Assembly (NCBI GenBank): GCA_023853785.1
Contig: JAJIRX010000852.1
Coordinates: forward strand, 62,001-126,000
Direction: 5' to 3'
Origin: Psilocybe azurescens
Lineage: Eukaryota; Basidiomycota; Agaricomycetes; Agaricales; Agrocybaceae
Length of the DNA: 64,000 nucleotides
In this document: positions 47,501 through 59,703 of the stretch, piece after piece
How the letters are laid out: each line of letters begins with the position of its first letter
Position numbering within the stretch: the first letter of the stretch is position 1
Translations under genes and position numbers: made by a program
The notes under the pieces: model-generated
Told to the model about the DNA's origin: nothing
What the model saw: the letters and a program-made list of their open reading frames with translations, nothing else
The model's database searches: none

Positions 47501-49173
47501 CTTTGACGTAAGTAGGCCCAATCCAGAGTCAAAAGTGTCGACGAAAGATGGGAAAGAAGCTTGGGAAACCGAAGTGGATGGATCTCTTCCTGAGAGTGAG
47601 TCATTTTGTGATTCGTGGTCTTCTTTCATTCTTTCTATTATGGGAACATCGTGTTCTTTGTGGTCGTGCCCTGTATATGTATTTACGCCCATATCCTCGT
47701 TTAAAAAGAGAGGAATTTACAGACAATCGATATGGTGCTGACTACTCTGTTTCCTACTTTTTTTTTGCTATGCCTTTAGTTCAATCGGCCTTGCCTTCAC
47801 CACTGCCTGTTATCAGAAATGCTGCTGAAAGTGAGCAAATTGCCGCTGATTCGAGGATGGATAGGATGACCATCTGGATGCGTAACGTCGAGAGTATGTG
47901 TCCTCATCGTACTCTTTTGAACGGTCACTTATTTCTTATAACGACAGAGGTAGTTGAAGACGCAAAACAAAATTTTGCTTCATCATCATCACCGAAGGAT
48001 ACACCGCTACCTGCTCTTCCACTTCCACTGTCCAGAGGTCCATCGCAGAACCGGACTTCGCGCTTGCCGCGTCGTGTGTTGGCCGCCAGTCAGATTTTCC
48101 AAGCGGATGAGAACGGCAACATCAGTCCAATGGTGGATCAGAGCATGGTGTCGACCTCGAACTCTGTATTCCTCAATTCCAGGGATGTTTCCAAAGCTAG
48201 CATTGCACCTACTCCTTCTACACCTGCTGCTGCTGCTGCTACCCCTAGAAAACCAACATCTCCTCTTCCCGATGAGGGGTCGAGTCAGTTCGTGATACCC
48301 GAAATTCATACGCCATCAAGACAGAGACGTGCGACTGTGTCGACGCGGTCTCCCTGGACCGACTGCGCCGGTGTTTGCTGATGCTGGGGACTCTTCACCC
48401 TCAAAGAGAAAGGAAAAGTCTAAGTCTCATGGAAATCTGCTCCAGAGGCATATTGTTGCACCTATCTCACTGCTTGAAGCAGAGCTAGAAAAAGGTACGT
48501 TCATTTTATTATGCTTTATCTTTGCGCGCGTTCAGCCTGATTGAATATGTCACTTTGTCTCATAGCGCCTCCTCCTGAGCCTACACCTCGGCTGTCGGAA
48601 GTTCTGGATAGGAGCTTGTTCATTAGTCCTATGCTCAGGTCGCAGGATGACCTACTGGACCGAACCATGGAACGCCATCATGACATGTCACTGGACGATT
48701 TGCATGCCTCGCCGTGCCACGTCGAGCCTTATCCCCAGAGGGCGCATAGCCACGACGTTGCAGTACCTGATACTCCAAATCGGCACCGTATTGAAGGGGT
48801 GTATGATCGCTTTTTGATGGCCACGTCTGGCGTCAAGCGTCTTGGGAAAGGATATCAATCGGACAACGTGGGTCCGGTTGGCAGCAGCCAGTCGACCACA
48901 GGGCTCGGACCAGTTGGGGGCACGTATCAACAGCAGAGCAAAGGTCGTTCGTTTTATTCGACGAGAAGACCTATGCCTGCGCCGGTTTCGAGCGACGATC
49001 AACGCAGGGCGGCGTCGGTGGATGAGTTGGGCATGTTCAGTCCTTCGGACGCAGCTGCCCCTCCGTGTCCGCGGGAAGAGACAACGAATACAACTGTTAC
49101 GCTCATGCGCAAGGCGATGAAGCTCATTGCGCCGAAGGCTACGGCTTCCAGACGATTATCCCGCATGGGCTAA
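44584..49173 (+). CDS. Large serine/threonine protein kinase with charged coiled-coil tail
   Basis: N-terminal kinase domain of about 320 residues and a tail of perhaps 900. The start MDTIAAQLQNLP is at 44584. The glycine loop is GFGNWGSVW (44750-44780). The ATP-binding lysine is in KLAVKLVHRS. The catalytic loop reads VVHNDIKPANILL across an intron, so HRD is HND: a non-RD kinase. The Mg loop is DFGFAE and the APE region GTPEYLSPERAR, followed by KSDVWSLGVTFFEILVGRTPFE. The tail has KENIQSPPG, RRPFGALAARDIN, a highly charged coil of repeated RE/ER/KE residues (46735-46915), serine-rich linkers and KRKEKSKSHGNLL, ending RKAMKLIAPKATASRRLSRMG. One base is lost near 48352. No orthologue name is claimed; the tail could in principle belong to a second gene, but frames and introns run on. 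Confidence 0.82.
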
Positions 49174-50045
49174 TTCAACCCATATTCCTTCCTCCGTTTT
49201 CTTTTTTTCTTCATTGGGTTTCTTTTCCTTCTATCATTCTTACTGCCCGTTGGACAAAAGCCTCCGTGTCTCGTCCCACTCATCTTTCTGTTCATTCATC
49301 CCTCATATTCATCATTTCATTTCATTATTTTTTCCGTTTTATTTCATCCTCCTTTTGCATCTGCAACAATTATATCATCCCAGATTCCTTTTCTCGTTAC
49401 GCTATCTCTCACTCGACGTGCTTTCAATATGTTCTCCAACATCGCTATCCTACAACAATCTGCTTTGCTATCGTCTTTTGTCTCTAAAATGCTCTCTTCA
49501 TCTCACGACTTTTTACGCTTTCCCACTCTTTTTTACTCGTCTGTCTTTTCTGCTTAGGTTTTTCCTTTCTTTTTGTTCCTTTGTATCTGATACATCCCCC
49601 TACTTTCATACGCCCTCGATGGTCCTCACGACTTGACTTGATCTATCTCTACATCTCGAATGTCCCCTGACTCAATCTGACGATTAGTACGATTATTTCA
49701 ATGATTTCCTCAAGACTTCTTTGTACATTTACTTTACGTCTTTACAATGACATAGCTTTTTGAAGACCTTTACATTTTTTATTAGACCAATGCTCAGGGA
49801 AGGATGCTTAGATGTCCGTCAATTTCCTGCAATTGCCAGTTAATTGCCAAAGCCTCTCCAACTTGATTCCAGCACACTCCCGGAGTCGAGTTATGGGGCC
49901 TTTGTTTGGTTAAAACCTCCGATAACAACACTGCTCACCGTCCGAGTCAACATTTTCTAGTAAACGCTCACTCAACATTTGCATTCGCATCTTTATCTGT
50001 TATAAGGGATTGCTCTTTGTGATATAAATAATTCTTCGCGTCGAC
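49174..50045. other. Pyrimidine-rich 3' region and Sen54 promoter
   Basis: About 870 bp. From 49190 to 49640 the plus strand is extremely T/C-rich, probably 3' untranslated sequence of the kinase, which leaves fortuitous open frames rich in Phe, Ser and Leu. No gene supported. Confidence 0.55.
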
Positions 50046-51894
50046 ATGGATGATAATTTGGAAACCCCAACATCTCTACCTTCAAAAACACCTCTAGGCG
50101 ATCTCCCACCAGACGCAGACGAAGAACAATCCTCGGACGAAGAAGATGGTGGCTTGGACTGGACAAAATTACTGTAATAAGTGATCTTATCGTACGATAC
50201 GGGCTCTTGATTTACTTTGTGCTCTGCACAAAGCCCTGCTTCAGCACGACCTATCATCCCAAAGCGCGGCGAAAAGGAATTTGAGCCGCGTGAAGGAGGC
50301 GGAACGAACCTTCAATTACATGTCCTGGATCGTGCAAGAAACGCGATGCTTGAGACCCTACGCGCTACAAGGACTATATCTAGGCAAGTCTTGCTACTTT
50401 TTTCGTAAACTTGGCTAAACATGATACTCTTCTAGTAAAGCAGTTAGTTACGCGACTTGGCATCCAGACATCGCTCGCACTCATGTCACTGTCGCTCGTG
50501 GTATCCACTTCTCGAACATGGGGCATTCTGCACCCATATCTGTGCTGGGAGAAGATGGCAATTTCAAAATCCAAAAAGACTGGAGTTGCTCCCGGAAGAA
50601 GCAATATATCTAATTGAAAGAGGCTCTCTCTTTTGTTGGAAAGACATAGACTTAGATATGGGGCTCATACCGGGGATGACCGAAGTTAACGGGTCTCCCA
50701 TGACTGTACAGCAGGCATTTAGCGAAATGATTGGTCGTGAGGACCTCACTCTGGAGAAATTTCAGGTTCGCCGTTCACATTCTTGTCTTCAGTCGCGTCC
50801 CAACTCTTGGTATAGGTATATGCATATCTCAAAAGGCTGGGCTATGTGGTTACGCGTACAAACCCACCTGATTCGCATTATCCTGTTCCTCCAAGTCGTT
50901 TGTTGTCAAAACCGACATCCTCTATTCTGGCCCGTATAAAATCATTCTTTCCTCTATGGCTCTCTTCTGTTTTGCGGACGATCTTCGGTACATTTAACTG
51001 GTGGAAACCAGTGCATATCAGTCGCTGGCTTCATCACGACAAAGGTTACGGTAAGCTTAAATCTTATAAACCATGTCCTCATAGTATGCACTCACGCAAA
51101 AACATAGCTTCGCTTTTCCGTGCCATGCGCTTTTTACCGGCAGGACATACAGTTCCTCTCAAGACTGTGGGCCCTAAGGAAACGTCGCCATACCAAATCT
51201 TTTTCAACCTTTATAAGCCCTCAACACCGTTCAAAAAATCAGCTCCTCCTCCACCTGACTTTCAAATCGTAGTGATCAAGTTCGTTGTTATCTCATCTTT
51301 TTTCTCAATCTTCTGATGCATCCATCCTTTGATCGTAGTGGCCGTACTACCCCAATGCCAACATTACAGGAGCTGACAGATCTGTTTGATGTTCTTCCAG
51401 AAACACCTTTACCTCCCCCCTCGTCAGAGACGACCACAACCAAACGCCACAAATAATGCGGCTCCACCTTCCAAAGTAGAGCCAGTTATAGTCTCTACAC
51501 CCAAATCTTCATGTATACAAAGATTCTTCCCATGGATTTTCCCGACACTCTTACCCATCGCAACCACACCTGCTCCGCGAAGACCAAATCCCTTCATGGC
51601 TCTGAAAACAGGGAAAAAGATCATCATCATCGCTGTTGTTGATGCGAGCAACACTAGTTTCTTTAGATTCGGTCAAGGAGAATTCACAGAATGGCCCATG
51701 GTGTAAAACGTTTCACCGGATAATTTTACCCTCAAATCCGTTGATGATCAAGACATGACGCTAATTCTGTTATCGGGTTAACTACTGCCAAGACCCCGCT
51801 AATCAACGCTCAAGACCTTTCTAAACTCTATGAATTGGATGCGACAGGTCGTGTGACCGTAGGTATACGTGGGAATACAAAGGTGGCGATATAA
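50046..51894 (+). CDS. SEN54: tRNA-splicing endonuclease subunit Sen54
   Basis: Non-catalytic subunit of the four-part enzyme that cuts introns from pre-tRNAs. The start MDDNLETPTSLPSKTPLG is at 50046. Exon 2 has ARPIIPKRGEKEFEPRE. Exon 3 has YATWHPDIARTHVTVARGIHFSN. Then comes the family signature LELLPEEAIYLIERGSLFCW, VNGSPMTVQQAFSEMIGRE, TLEKFQVYAYLKRLGYVVTR. C-terminal exons give ISRWLHHDKGY, ASLFRAMRFLPAGH, YQIFFNLYKPSTPFKKS, KIIIIAVVDASNTSFFRFGQGEF and EWPMV. Reading on through a 50-bp intron (51703-51752) gives a last exon, HDANSVIGLTTAKTP to TVGIRGNTKVAI, stop 51892-51894; without that splice the stop is 51704-51706. The intron 50384-50435 is GC-AG. An A-run near 50575 is one base short. 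Confidence 0.88.
50384..50435 (+). other. GC-AG intron in the Sen54 gene
   Basis: The exon ends ATATCTAG, the donor reads GCAAGT (a perfect U1-pairing donor apart from C at +2) and the acceptor TTCTAG. Joining gives RTISSKAVSYATWHPD in one frame. No GT donor nearby keeps the frame. Confidence 0.8.
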
Positions 51895-52243
51895 GGTGCT
51901 ACAATGATGGGTTTCTACTGTTGTATGTATACAAAAGGCGACCAGACAAAGAGTACTTCTTCGGGGTCAGATTAACGGGTAACTAGGGGCAGTAGAGGCA
52001 AATGTTCATGCGTGCTTCTCATTTTCGTCCTTTCGATTTCGAACATTCGATGGCGTCAATGGAGAGCTGTTTATGGTTGACGTTTACCAAATAATCGCTT
52101 GTGCTTCAAAATGCTCAGTGCCTGTTAATACAGTTGTCTGGGGTTTCAGCGCTGAGCTAGCAGTCGGAGCGGGTTCTACTGCATCTGGGATGGGAAAAAC
52201 AGTGGTCAATATGGTACGGATACTGGAGGACAAGTTGACTACA
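51895..52243. other. Convergent spacer between Sen54 and the aspartic protease
   Basis: About 350 bp. The minus-strand frame at 52084-52290 is Ser/Thr/Pro-rich and could be the true end of the protease (see that entry). Otherwise nothing seen. Confidence 0.4.
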
Positions 52244-54265
52244 CTAACTTGGAAAGTTGCCACCGTTGAGCTGGGCTTTGCGGATAGCATCCTGCAGAAG
52301 TTCGTCTGCGTTATCGGGCACAGTTGATAGGAAACCGATCCGAGGTGGGTCCATCGATGGATGTGTCAAATTTCCGAAATGGAATGCAACGATGTTCCTG
52401 CAGAAAATCAAGTCAGCGCGACGACATTGAGGTCTACGTCTGCACGCACGATCTGAAGAACGGTGTTCCCAGACTCCAACGAAAAAGTGCACCGATAGAT
52501 GGAGGGTCAGTTGGCACCAGATTGTCCGCCTGACATGCAACTGCATTGTCTGCATTTAATTGACTAACAAAATCCCTCGGGTCAATGGGGAACATCTGAA
52601 GATTCTCTGCTCAATTACGAAGTCGCTGTTGCCAAACATTTTTGCGTACCTTGCCACCGATCTGAAAAGCGAGCGAATGAGGAACATGGCAGGGAAGTCC
52701 AGCCACAGGATACTCTGCCGTTGAGTCATATGTGCTTGAAACAGATCTTAGGATATTAGTCACGACATCCTCTGGACCTCTCAGAACCGAGTTTCCCTAT
52801 AAGTTATGTTCAGCATCATATATATCGAAAGCATTCTAGGAGAAACTGAAGCACCGTGTCAATTAGCGCCGAGACCCGGTGTGAATCAACTCCTTCCGCT
52901 GAGATAGTGGAATCTAGCAACTTTTTTCCGTCTAGGAAAACGCCATCGATATCGATTTCCCACCGACTATGAGGGCGAGTAAGTCTACAACACTAAGAAT
53001 ACGATACTCAAATGCACGCACTATGGATAAATCTACCGAGAAACATCAGATTTCGTTCGTTGAAATAGAATCTTAAAATTTGTCATACCTCTCCAGGAGC
53101 AAAGGAAGGTGCGATCAGACCACCTTCCTCAGGTGTATACAGTCTAACGGGTACCCAGGTTAATGTGGAATTGTCAATCTCCTCTGGAAGTTTTCCAACA
53201 GTGAGGACGCCTCGACCACTGATATCAATTGCGGTTCTCTGCGATTCGATCTATTTCCGATACAAGAACTAGGTTAAAGGGTGTAGTGGGTTGCAGTGGG
53301 TTGCAATACGCACGGTAAACATTGGGTGCTGTAGAGCCCCGCTTGCCGCCAAGCGCGAAAGTAGCGGCCCACTTGTAGATGTCGCTTCCAAAAATTATCT
53401 GTCTGCACGAGGGCTCCAGTCTGTGAGAAGTTTATCGGCTCAGTGTGCGCAGCTCTGCAACAAATGCAAGTCACCTTTGCAGAGACCTCCTCTTGGATAC
53501 GGCTTCAAAATAGCAACCTATAATTAGAACTATTTCGAATCGAAAGCTATTTTAATTTACCTTGCAGTGGGAAAGCTCAAACCCAAGATCCCAGAGACGT
53601 CCGCGCTGGATTCCAAAATATGGTTTGTGGTATCATCGATAAGTGCGAAGGCCTGATCCACCATAGTTACGCCTGCAACAGTAGCCGTATCAAAGGCCAC
53701 GGTACCGAAAGCGTATGCACTGGTCGAGGAGTCGCCATAATGCATGTCAACGTCAATGCCTGTGGACACAGAGCTTGAACTCGTGTAACGGGTGGCATTC
53801 GCACGTTCGCAAGAGTTTTTTTGGCAATCGTTGGAGAGAACCCAAAGGTCACTGGAACCGGTATCTGTGGGACACAAAATGTCAGAAAAGGTAATGGCAA
53901 TAGAAATCGAACTGACCTAGTTGAAGGGCAAACGTCTTCTGACCCAGATGAATTGGAACTGTGTACATCCTATGAATATAATTTAAGCTGTAAGACAAAT
54001 ACTCAGGTTAATTTGGTAGGTTGACTTACAGGTCAACAAAGTTTCCTAGTCCTACGGAACCACTGATGCCTCTGCTAGCTCCTCTTCTAATCTGTATACG
54101 TCCAGATCTTTCGTTCGTCACATTCGCCACATTGACCGACGAGGACTGAGTGATTGAGTTGCCGAACAGACACTGTCCTCCAACCAGGGCCACCAATTCG
54201 AGGATCCATGAGTACTGAATTACAAAAGCTGAGATACGTGCGGCATAAGTAAAGCCTTTAAACAT
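52244..54265 (-). CDS. Secreted pepsin-type aspartic protease (A1 family)
   Basis: Endopeptidase acting outside the cell at acid pH. The ATG at 54265 gives a hydrophobic leader (FVIQYSWILELVALVGG) and a propeptide-like segment. The first catalytic motif DTGSSDLWVLS is at about 53830-53860. Next are DVDMHYGDSSTSAYAFGTVAF (the flap Tyr region) and SADVSGILGLSFPTA. The second half has VGKLPEEIDNSTLTWVPVRL, EIDIDGVFLDGK and a second catalytic loop near 52890 (SALIDTG type), then GTPFFRS, VVAFHFGNLTHPSMDPPRIGFL and DAIRKAQLNGGNFPS, stop 52244-52246. If one T of TTT near 52253 is an overcall, the frame continues into a Ser/Thr/Pro-rich tail ending at 52084. Exon edges at 52560-53300 are approximate. 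Confidence 0.85.
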
Positions 54266-55133
54266 TCCAGATGTTTTTTTTAAGTTCTGGGGAAAGAGGA
54301 CGGGCGACTGGAGCTTGGGATGAATCTAACAGATTCTCGTTTCCGAATCCTAGGACACCAGCCAGGAGGGAAGAATAAGAGCGCACAGCGCAGTCTTGGC
54401 CTTGAAAAGTGGGGTTAAAAGAAGAAACCCAGTTGCTATGAGGTACATAATAAACTACATACAAAACTATTAGTGGAGAGACATGTATGTACAGACTTAT
54501 TAATGACTTAGGTAAAATTCTCGTTACACAGCCCGACCCTGCACCCATCACCTATCTTCATCTGTGTGGTTTGATGGAATCAAGATTCCCGGTTCCATAC
54601 CATTGGCTTGGGTTAAGTTGAAGGAAGTGACGCCATCGCCCGACGCGAACCCCATTTATAATTTACGATCAGCGTGCCGCAGCGTTGATGGCTGCTTGGT
54701 TGGTTGAGACCTCCACATCCCTCTTGGGCGTTGACATGGATAAGTTCTTTGCTACAAATTGATTTTCTGACCCTGACAATAGACGAATAATGACTGAACT
54801 TCAGTGATCGACTGCGCAATAGTATAAGCTTTCTTTGGCATACCGACCAAAGAAGGCGATGCTCGACGAAGTACAGAGTTCACTCCTCAAGGTTCCTGCC
54901 GATATCATTTGCTATTTTTGCAGACGGCAAAGGACTGACAAAAGGAGTTAAATATCAAAGAAGGTAGGATTGAGTTTGCTGAAACATTAATTGGCGACAA
55001 AAATAAACGCGCGCTATTTTGGGAGGATAAGGACCTGCCAGCTCTGGTGTATGTTGGAAGTTGTGTATGAAAGCTCCGAGAAACTTTCAGCGAAAAAGGA
55101 GAGCATTTCCAGCAAACTTGAATTTCACTTTGC
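54266..55133. other. Stretch between the aspartic protease and the FAD oxidase
   Basis: About 870 bp. A minus-strand frame at 54258-54551 overlaps the protease start but lacks any motif. It should contain the protease promoter and the 3' end of the oxidase. No repeat or RNA gene seen. Confidence 0.45.
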
Positions 55134-57681
55134 TCAAAGGTAACAAGAAAATCGCGCTGACTTGGGATCCCATCCAACTGATTTAAGAAAGTTAGTTCCG
55201 CTGTTTTATATCAGCAAACTCAGACGTACCACAGTGCCAGCAATCGAGAAGATGATCGGGATCACTACACAGTCAATGTCCATATTCTCAAACTATGAAT
55301 CACTGCAACACAAACAGATTTACGCACTATTTTCGTTTGATACGCAATAACTCTGGGTAATGTGTCCCCCAGAAGGCAACTGGATGAGGATTTCAGCTTC
55401 AGTACGCAGTCCATGACCGTTGGTATTTAAGTGGTCACCTTCATGATTTGGCTCGTATGTATCTGCCTCGTTCTAATGCAAGATTCGGGAATTTTAGATT
55501 TGGCTTCAACCAGATAAATGCTGAATGAAGCGTACCAAGTAAGCCGCATCTGGCGTTATTCTGCGCAAGTGCTCCATAGACGCGCTCGCATCTTTATACC
55601 GAGCGCTTTTCTCCTCCTTCGTCGCGTTCCAGCTCCATGGAGCTATGGTAGTTACATGATACAAGCTTGATCTCCATGCCTCCGTCACGCTGGTCTTTCC
55701 AGACGACGGTACCGACGCCGGGGTCGTCATGAGAATAATTAAACCAGGAGTACCGGCGTCGGTGGCAAGCAATCCCGCGGTTAACTCTTTTTCTTATCCG
55801 GTGTAGCAAAATTAGACTTGCTGATCAGACGTGAAGTCAGCGCCAGACTTGTTCCAACTGTCTTCAAAGATAAGGAAAAGATCAATGTGTTATTTTTGCT
55901 ATGTTATTTTGGAACGTACTCACTGCAACAAAATCCCGCGTGAATGCATCAAAAACGTTCCCCAAGATGGGAATTCTGTCAGGATTAATTTTAGACCTGG
56001 AACGCCCATGCTTTGCAACCTTTCACCGAAGGCGATTAATGATGAGAGACTACGAGCCGCGTCTTCTTTGCTCAGTTTAGGGTTGACCATGACAATAACA
56101 GGGGCCATGGAAAGTCCACCCCACCCATCTTCGGCCCACTGCAAGCTATTGTTCACCATGATAGACCACATTTCCTGGGTAAGAGTACGATTCAGGCTGA
56201 ACTGCAGAATAAATGTCTGTACGACGACTGGTGGTGATGCAAGAATAGTAGCTTCCGTTACTACACCAAATGTTCCACCACCACCTACCACCGAATAAGA
56301 AGTAAGCTACATGGTGATCGACTTGAACAATAAATCAATGAAACGCACCACCACGGAGTGCGAAGAACAGGTCCTTATTCTGGCATTCATTGGCCACTCT
56401 ATATTTCCCGTCTGGAGTTACAACCTTGTACTGAAGCTTGAGACAATATTAGTAAACCTGCTAACAAGTTGGTATATTTAACGTGTGTACTCACAACTCG
56501 ATCAACACCGAGTCCCATTGTATTCGATAGAGGACTATGTCCACCCCCTAAATCAATATTGAAAGTTAGTTGCTATACATATGCGTCAAAAACCCTTATT
56601 TACCTGGAGCCATCCTCCTGCGGCGCCTACCGCCTTATCGGATCCTGAATGAGCTCTCTGAGTACACATGGAAAATGTATTTGACAGATCATTTACCGCC
56701 CACGACAGTGATGTTGTTCTTTTCCGCAAACAGATAAGCTTCGCCCCACTGTACGCCGGCCTTATGATCAAATAATAGTAGCAAGTTACCTGTCAGCTAA
56801 CTGTTTATAATCTGGGAAAGAACACCTACGCCGACAGTCATGGCAGAATGCATACCAGTGCAGTCTTCTGGCGTGAATTGCGAATCATACGACATCTTTT
56901 GATTTTGCGTCAGATCTGTTCTGTGAGAAACACAGAGAGTAGTTACGTTTTTTAGCCGATGTGTCTGCAAAGAAAATAAATGTGAATAAAGAAATAAGGC
57001 ATTGTGAAGTAAGCTCTACCCATAACTGAAGAGATCCAGGGGAGCTACTGCGTCCCATGTAATCATGCTGTTGGTTGTTTGGTTGAGTTACATGTTTGAA
57101 ACGTGCATGCTCTGAAGCGTACCCCAGTATTTTTGATCACTAATGGAATCTTAGTTGTTCTAGAGAACATGAAGGCGGCACTGATATCGCTAGGCTTTTG
57201 AACCTCGATCTGGAAAAATCCCCGTTAATATTGAGGTTCGAAGAGTGGTTAATAAAATGACTCATGCGTAGTGTGTTGAGACGCTGCCTCTCGAACATCT
57301 CTTTCCAGACATATCCGTGGAGTTGAGACCGAGTGAATCCAAAAGACATCCCGCGCTTGTCCGCTGGCAGGTCTCCCATTGCAGTTGAATATATGCGCCT
57401 GGGTGTTGGGTGCGAGCCACTAGAGTTGCTTTAGCTAATGTTTGAGGAGATAGCAAATTGCACATACACTCGTCTCGATAGTCGTTCCGAACCTGAGTAC
57501 ATCCAGAAGAATTAAATGGCTGAGAAAAGCAGGGCTCTGCAAAAGGCTTTAATGGGAACAATCTCCCTTCAACTTCGTCGCTCAATTCATCCCATATCGA
57601 ATGGCTTAGATTTTGCTTATGCGGTTGGGCAGCCGCAAATGTAGACAGAACAAAGACGCGAAGAGTGTAGCCGAGTAGCAT
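55134..57681 (-). CDS. Secreted FAD-linked oxidase, berberine-bridge-enzyme type
   Basis: Flavoprotein oxidase of the PCMH fold, usually with covalently bound FAD, acting on sugars, alcohols or secondary metabolites. The start MLLGYTLRVFVLSTFAAAQ (57681) is a signal peptide. Next CSRGSVSTHYIEVQKPSDISAAF, then IPLVIKNTGHDYMGRSS with the flavin-linking His, MTVGVGAGVQWGEAYLFAEKNN, ITVVGGSDKAVGAAGGWLQGGGHSP and NTMGLGVDRVLQYKVVTPDG: the FAD-binding core. After GGGTFGVVTEATI comes the substrate domain (55920-56290 and 55500-55790, PWSWNATKEEKSARYKDA). The BBE end has NEADTYEPNHEG, then DPDHLLDCWHCVGWDPKSAR, and the stop 55134-55136. About twelve exons. Substrate unknown. No biosynthetic cluster partners lie beside it. 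Confidence 0.88.
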
Positions 57682-58656
57682 GGTAGAGGTAACGAATTTC
57701 TTTGCACAAAGATCACAGTACCTTTTATCGTCCTCCTTTTTCATCGGTGGGTCTCATTGAGGGACTCGTTTCACATCTTCCTTAGTGGGAATAGTGTGAG
57801 CAGGGCCCCGACGGGAGTTGTTGAAAACAATCATGAATGCGGCAAGTTGATTTCTCCAGATCACCCCGACCCAAGCATTGTGTCTATTTTGGTCTCCCTG
57901 TAGAAATAGTATAGGACCCATTGTGGAGCCTGAAGCGCCCACGCATATAGCAGCAGCGACAGCTCAAGAAAGATGACCTTGACTAATCCAGGTTAAGCAT
58001 AGGCAATGAATCATGTACTGTTAGCAGTACTCAGTGGAAGTAAAGGCCATCTAGTATTCAGTCCTAAAGGAGATTCAAGTCTCTTCAAGTCTCCAATCAT
58101 CGAAAATGGTAGAATCACTACCAAAAGAGACAACAGTTTCTGCGTGATGTTGTGGTTTTGGGACAGGTTATGTGCGCTCTCCGATTGATCCCGACTTGAT
58201 CAAACGTGGCAGCGGCATTTACAACGTGCCGCTCACACTGCGCAAATCCGCAAATTACATATTACGGTACTTTCACTTGTTTCACTGTCCGTACCTGTCT
58301 TAAGAACAAGACCTTGAGTGAAACTTACCTCAGAAGTAGCATATTTTTTTTACGTTTGGCGCGCAGACTCACTCCAGGAGACTCACACAAGCGTCCAAGC
58401 ATCGTACTAAGGCTGCAGTCCCCTTCTGGAACTTGACGTTTGCCCTGTCGATTCTAACTCCCAGTGGGAGCGGGGGAATGACCCAGCGACGTCTTCTGTT
58501 GATCACAATTGGGTATGAACGCATTATCTTGCACGTAAACTACTGTCTAGCTATGACTCAAGGCTGTAACATCAAATAAGAGGCCGTCTATCGTATAATT
58601 CCAGAGCATCTAGGAACAATGGGTATCGAGAAAATGTCGAAAGCCATGTCAGTGAT
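57682..58656. other. Stretch between the FAD oxidase and the DUF3605 gene
   Basis: About 975 bp, with only short open frames and no recognisable motif. It holds the oxidase promoter and the 3' region of the DUF3605 gene. A weak direct repeat of TCAAGTCTC lies near 58076-58093. Confidence 0.45.
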
Positions 58657-59703
58657 CTAGCGTTTGTGGCGAGCGAAAACGTGAACGTGTGCCAGTCCCG
58701 GTACACTTTGCAATCTCTGAAAGTGTTGGAAGTTGAGAAAAAAGACCCACAGAAAATTAAACTGTCGCTTACAGGAGGATTAACGAACCACGCGGTTTCC
58801 CAGTCACTTTCTGGCCATCTATTCTTCACGAATCTATGAACTTGTTTGCCAGCCCTTTCTATAAGTGTTGCCTGCTCTGGACTAGGAGGATCTGATTTAA
58901 TCATTTTATCCTCTGTTATGCCCCATTCTGCGAGAGCAGGCAAGCAGAATCGAAGATTGGATGGAGAAGGGGGGGATAATCATTTCCCGTAAATCCCCAT
59001 AGCCCGTCTTGATCGATTCTTGATTTAACAGAGTCATCGACAAGATCGGAGTGATATATCGGAGTTTTCGTCCAGACAAGAGTATGCTCTACTTCGGGAG
59101 GGACTAGATAGTGCCGAAACGAGTCAGAAACTGAACCCATTTCAAAAGATCATTGTCGTAAGGATTCACCTGAATAGGGCCAATCATTTTGTATGATGCT
59201 TATAAAACGTCGTGGAGTCTCCCAACAAAAGTACGCAGGCGGGTTTGAATCAGAGATGGATACATCATCGACACAGTGGTCGAAAGTGTCGTCAACATCA
59301 GACTTCAACAATGACAAAGTATCGCGTTGACCCCAGCGCAGCCGATGGTTCATAAGGTAGTTGACTAGGGTTTGATTCATCCTCCATTCGCATATTACTA
59401 GAAGTAACCAGGCTCATACCCATTGATCCATATTGTGCCACGATGCCAACAGCCCATTCATTATATCGCCTTTGAAGTGTCCTATCACGCTTGAGCAATC
59501 CAAGGTCCCTGGAGTTATCGTTAAGCGTCCACGTCATGAGCACGGTCGACGGCCACAAACCCTGAGTTGACGAATGTTTTGAGTTGGTTCCATGTAAATT
59601 TTGCAGGATAATGAACCAATAGCTCCTCTTTAGTGGGAGGGCCGGTTCGAAGGGGAATAGTGCATTTGTTCAGCGGGGCCATATCATATGACGGTGCAGC
59701 CAT
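58657..59703 (-). CDS. DUF3605-family protein
   Basis: Cytosolic-looking protein of a conserved fungal family of unknown function. The start MAAPSYDMAPLNKCTIPLRT is at 59703, followed by PPTKEELLVHYPAKFTWNQL and KTFVNSG. Exon 2 has RDLGLLKRDRTLQRRYNEWA and GIVAQYGSM. Exon 3 has VNYLMNHRLRWGQRDTLSLL and AYFCWETPRRFISIIQNDWP with YS. Later come PPEVEHTLVWTKTPIYHSDL, DQDGLWGFTG, LPALAEWGITEDKM and ESDWETAWFVNPP. The last exon reads LQSVPGLAHVHVFARHK in one frame (stop 58657-58659). The block WETAWFVNPP, LQSVPGLAH, HVFAR is the recognisable core of the family as I remember it. Most exons read cleanly; no catalytic residue set is known to me. Confidence 0.82.

Noticed and set aside
49127..49636. 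169-codon plus-strand open frame rich in Phe, Ser and Leu
   Set aside because: Arises from the T/C-rich 3' region after the kinase; no start context or motif.
54258..54551. 97-codon minus-strand open frame overlapping the protease start
   Set aside because: Different frame from the protease leader and no recognisable content; probably leader or chance.
52084..58656. Secondary-metabolite cluster around the FAD oxidase
   Set aside because: Neighbours are an aspartic protease and a DUF3605 protein; no core synthase, transporter or P450 nearby.
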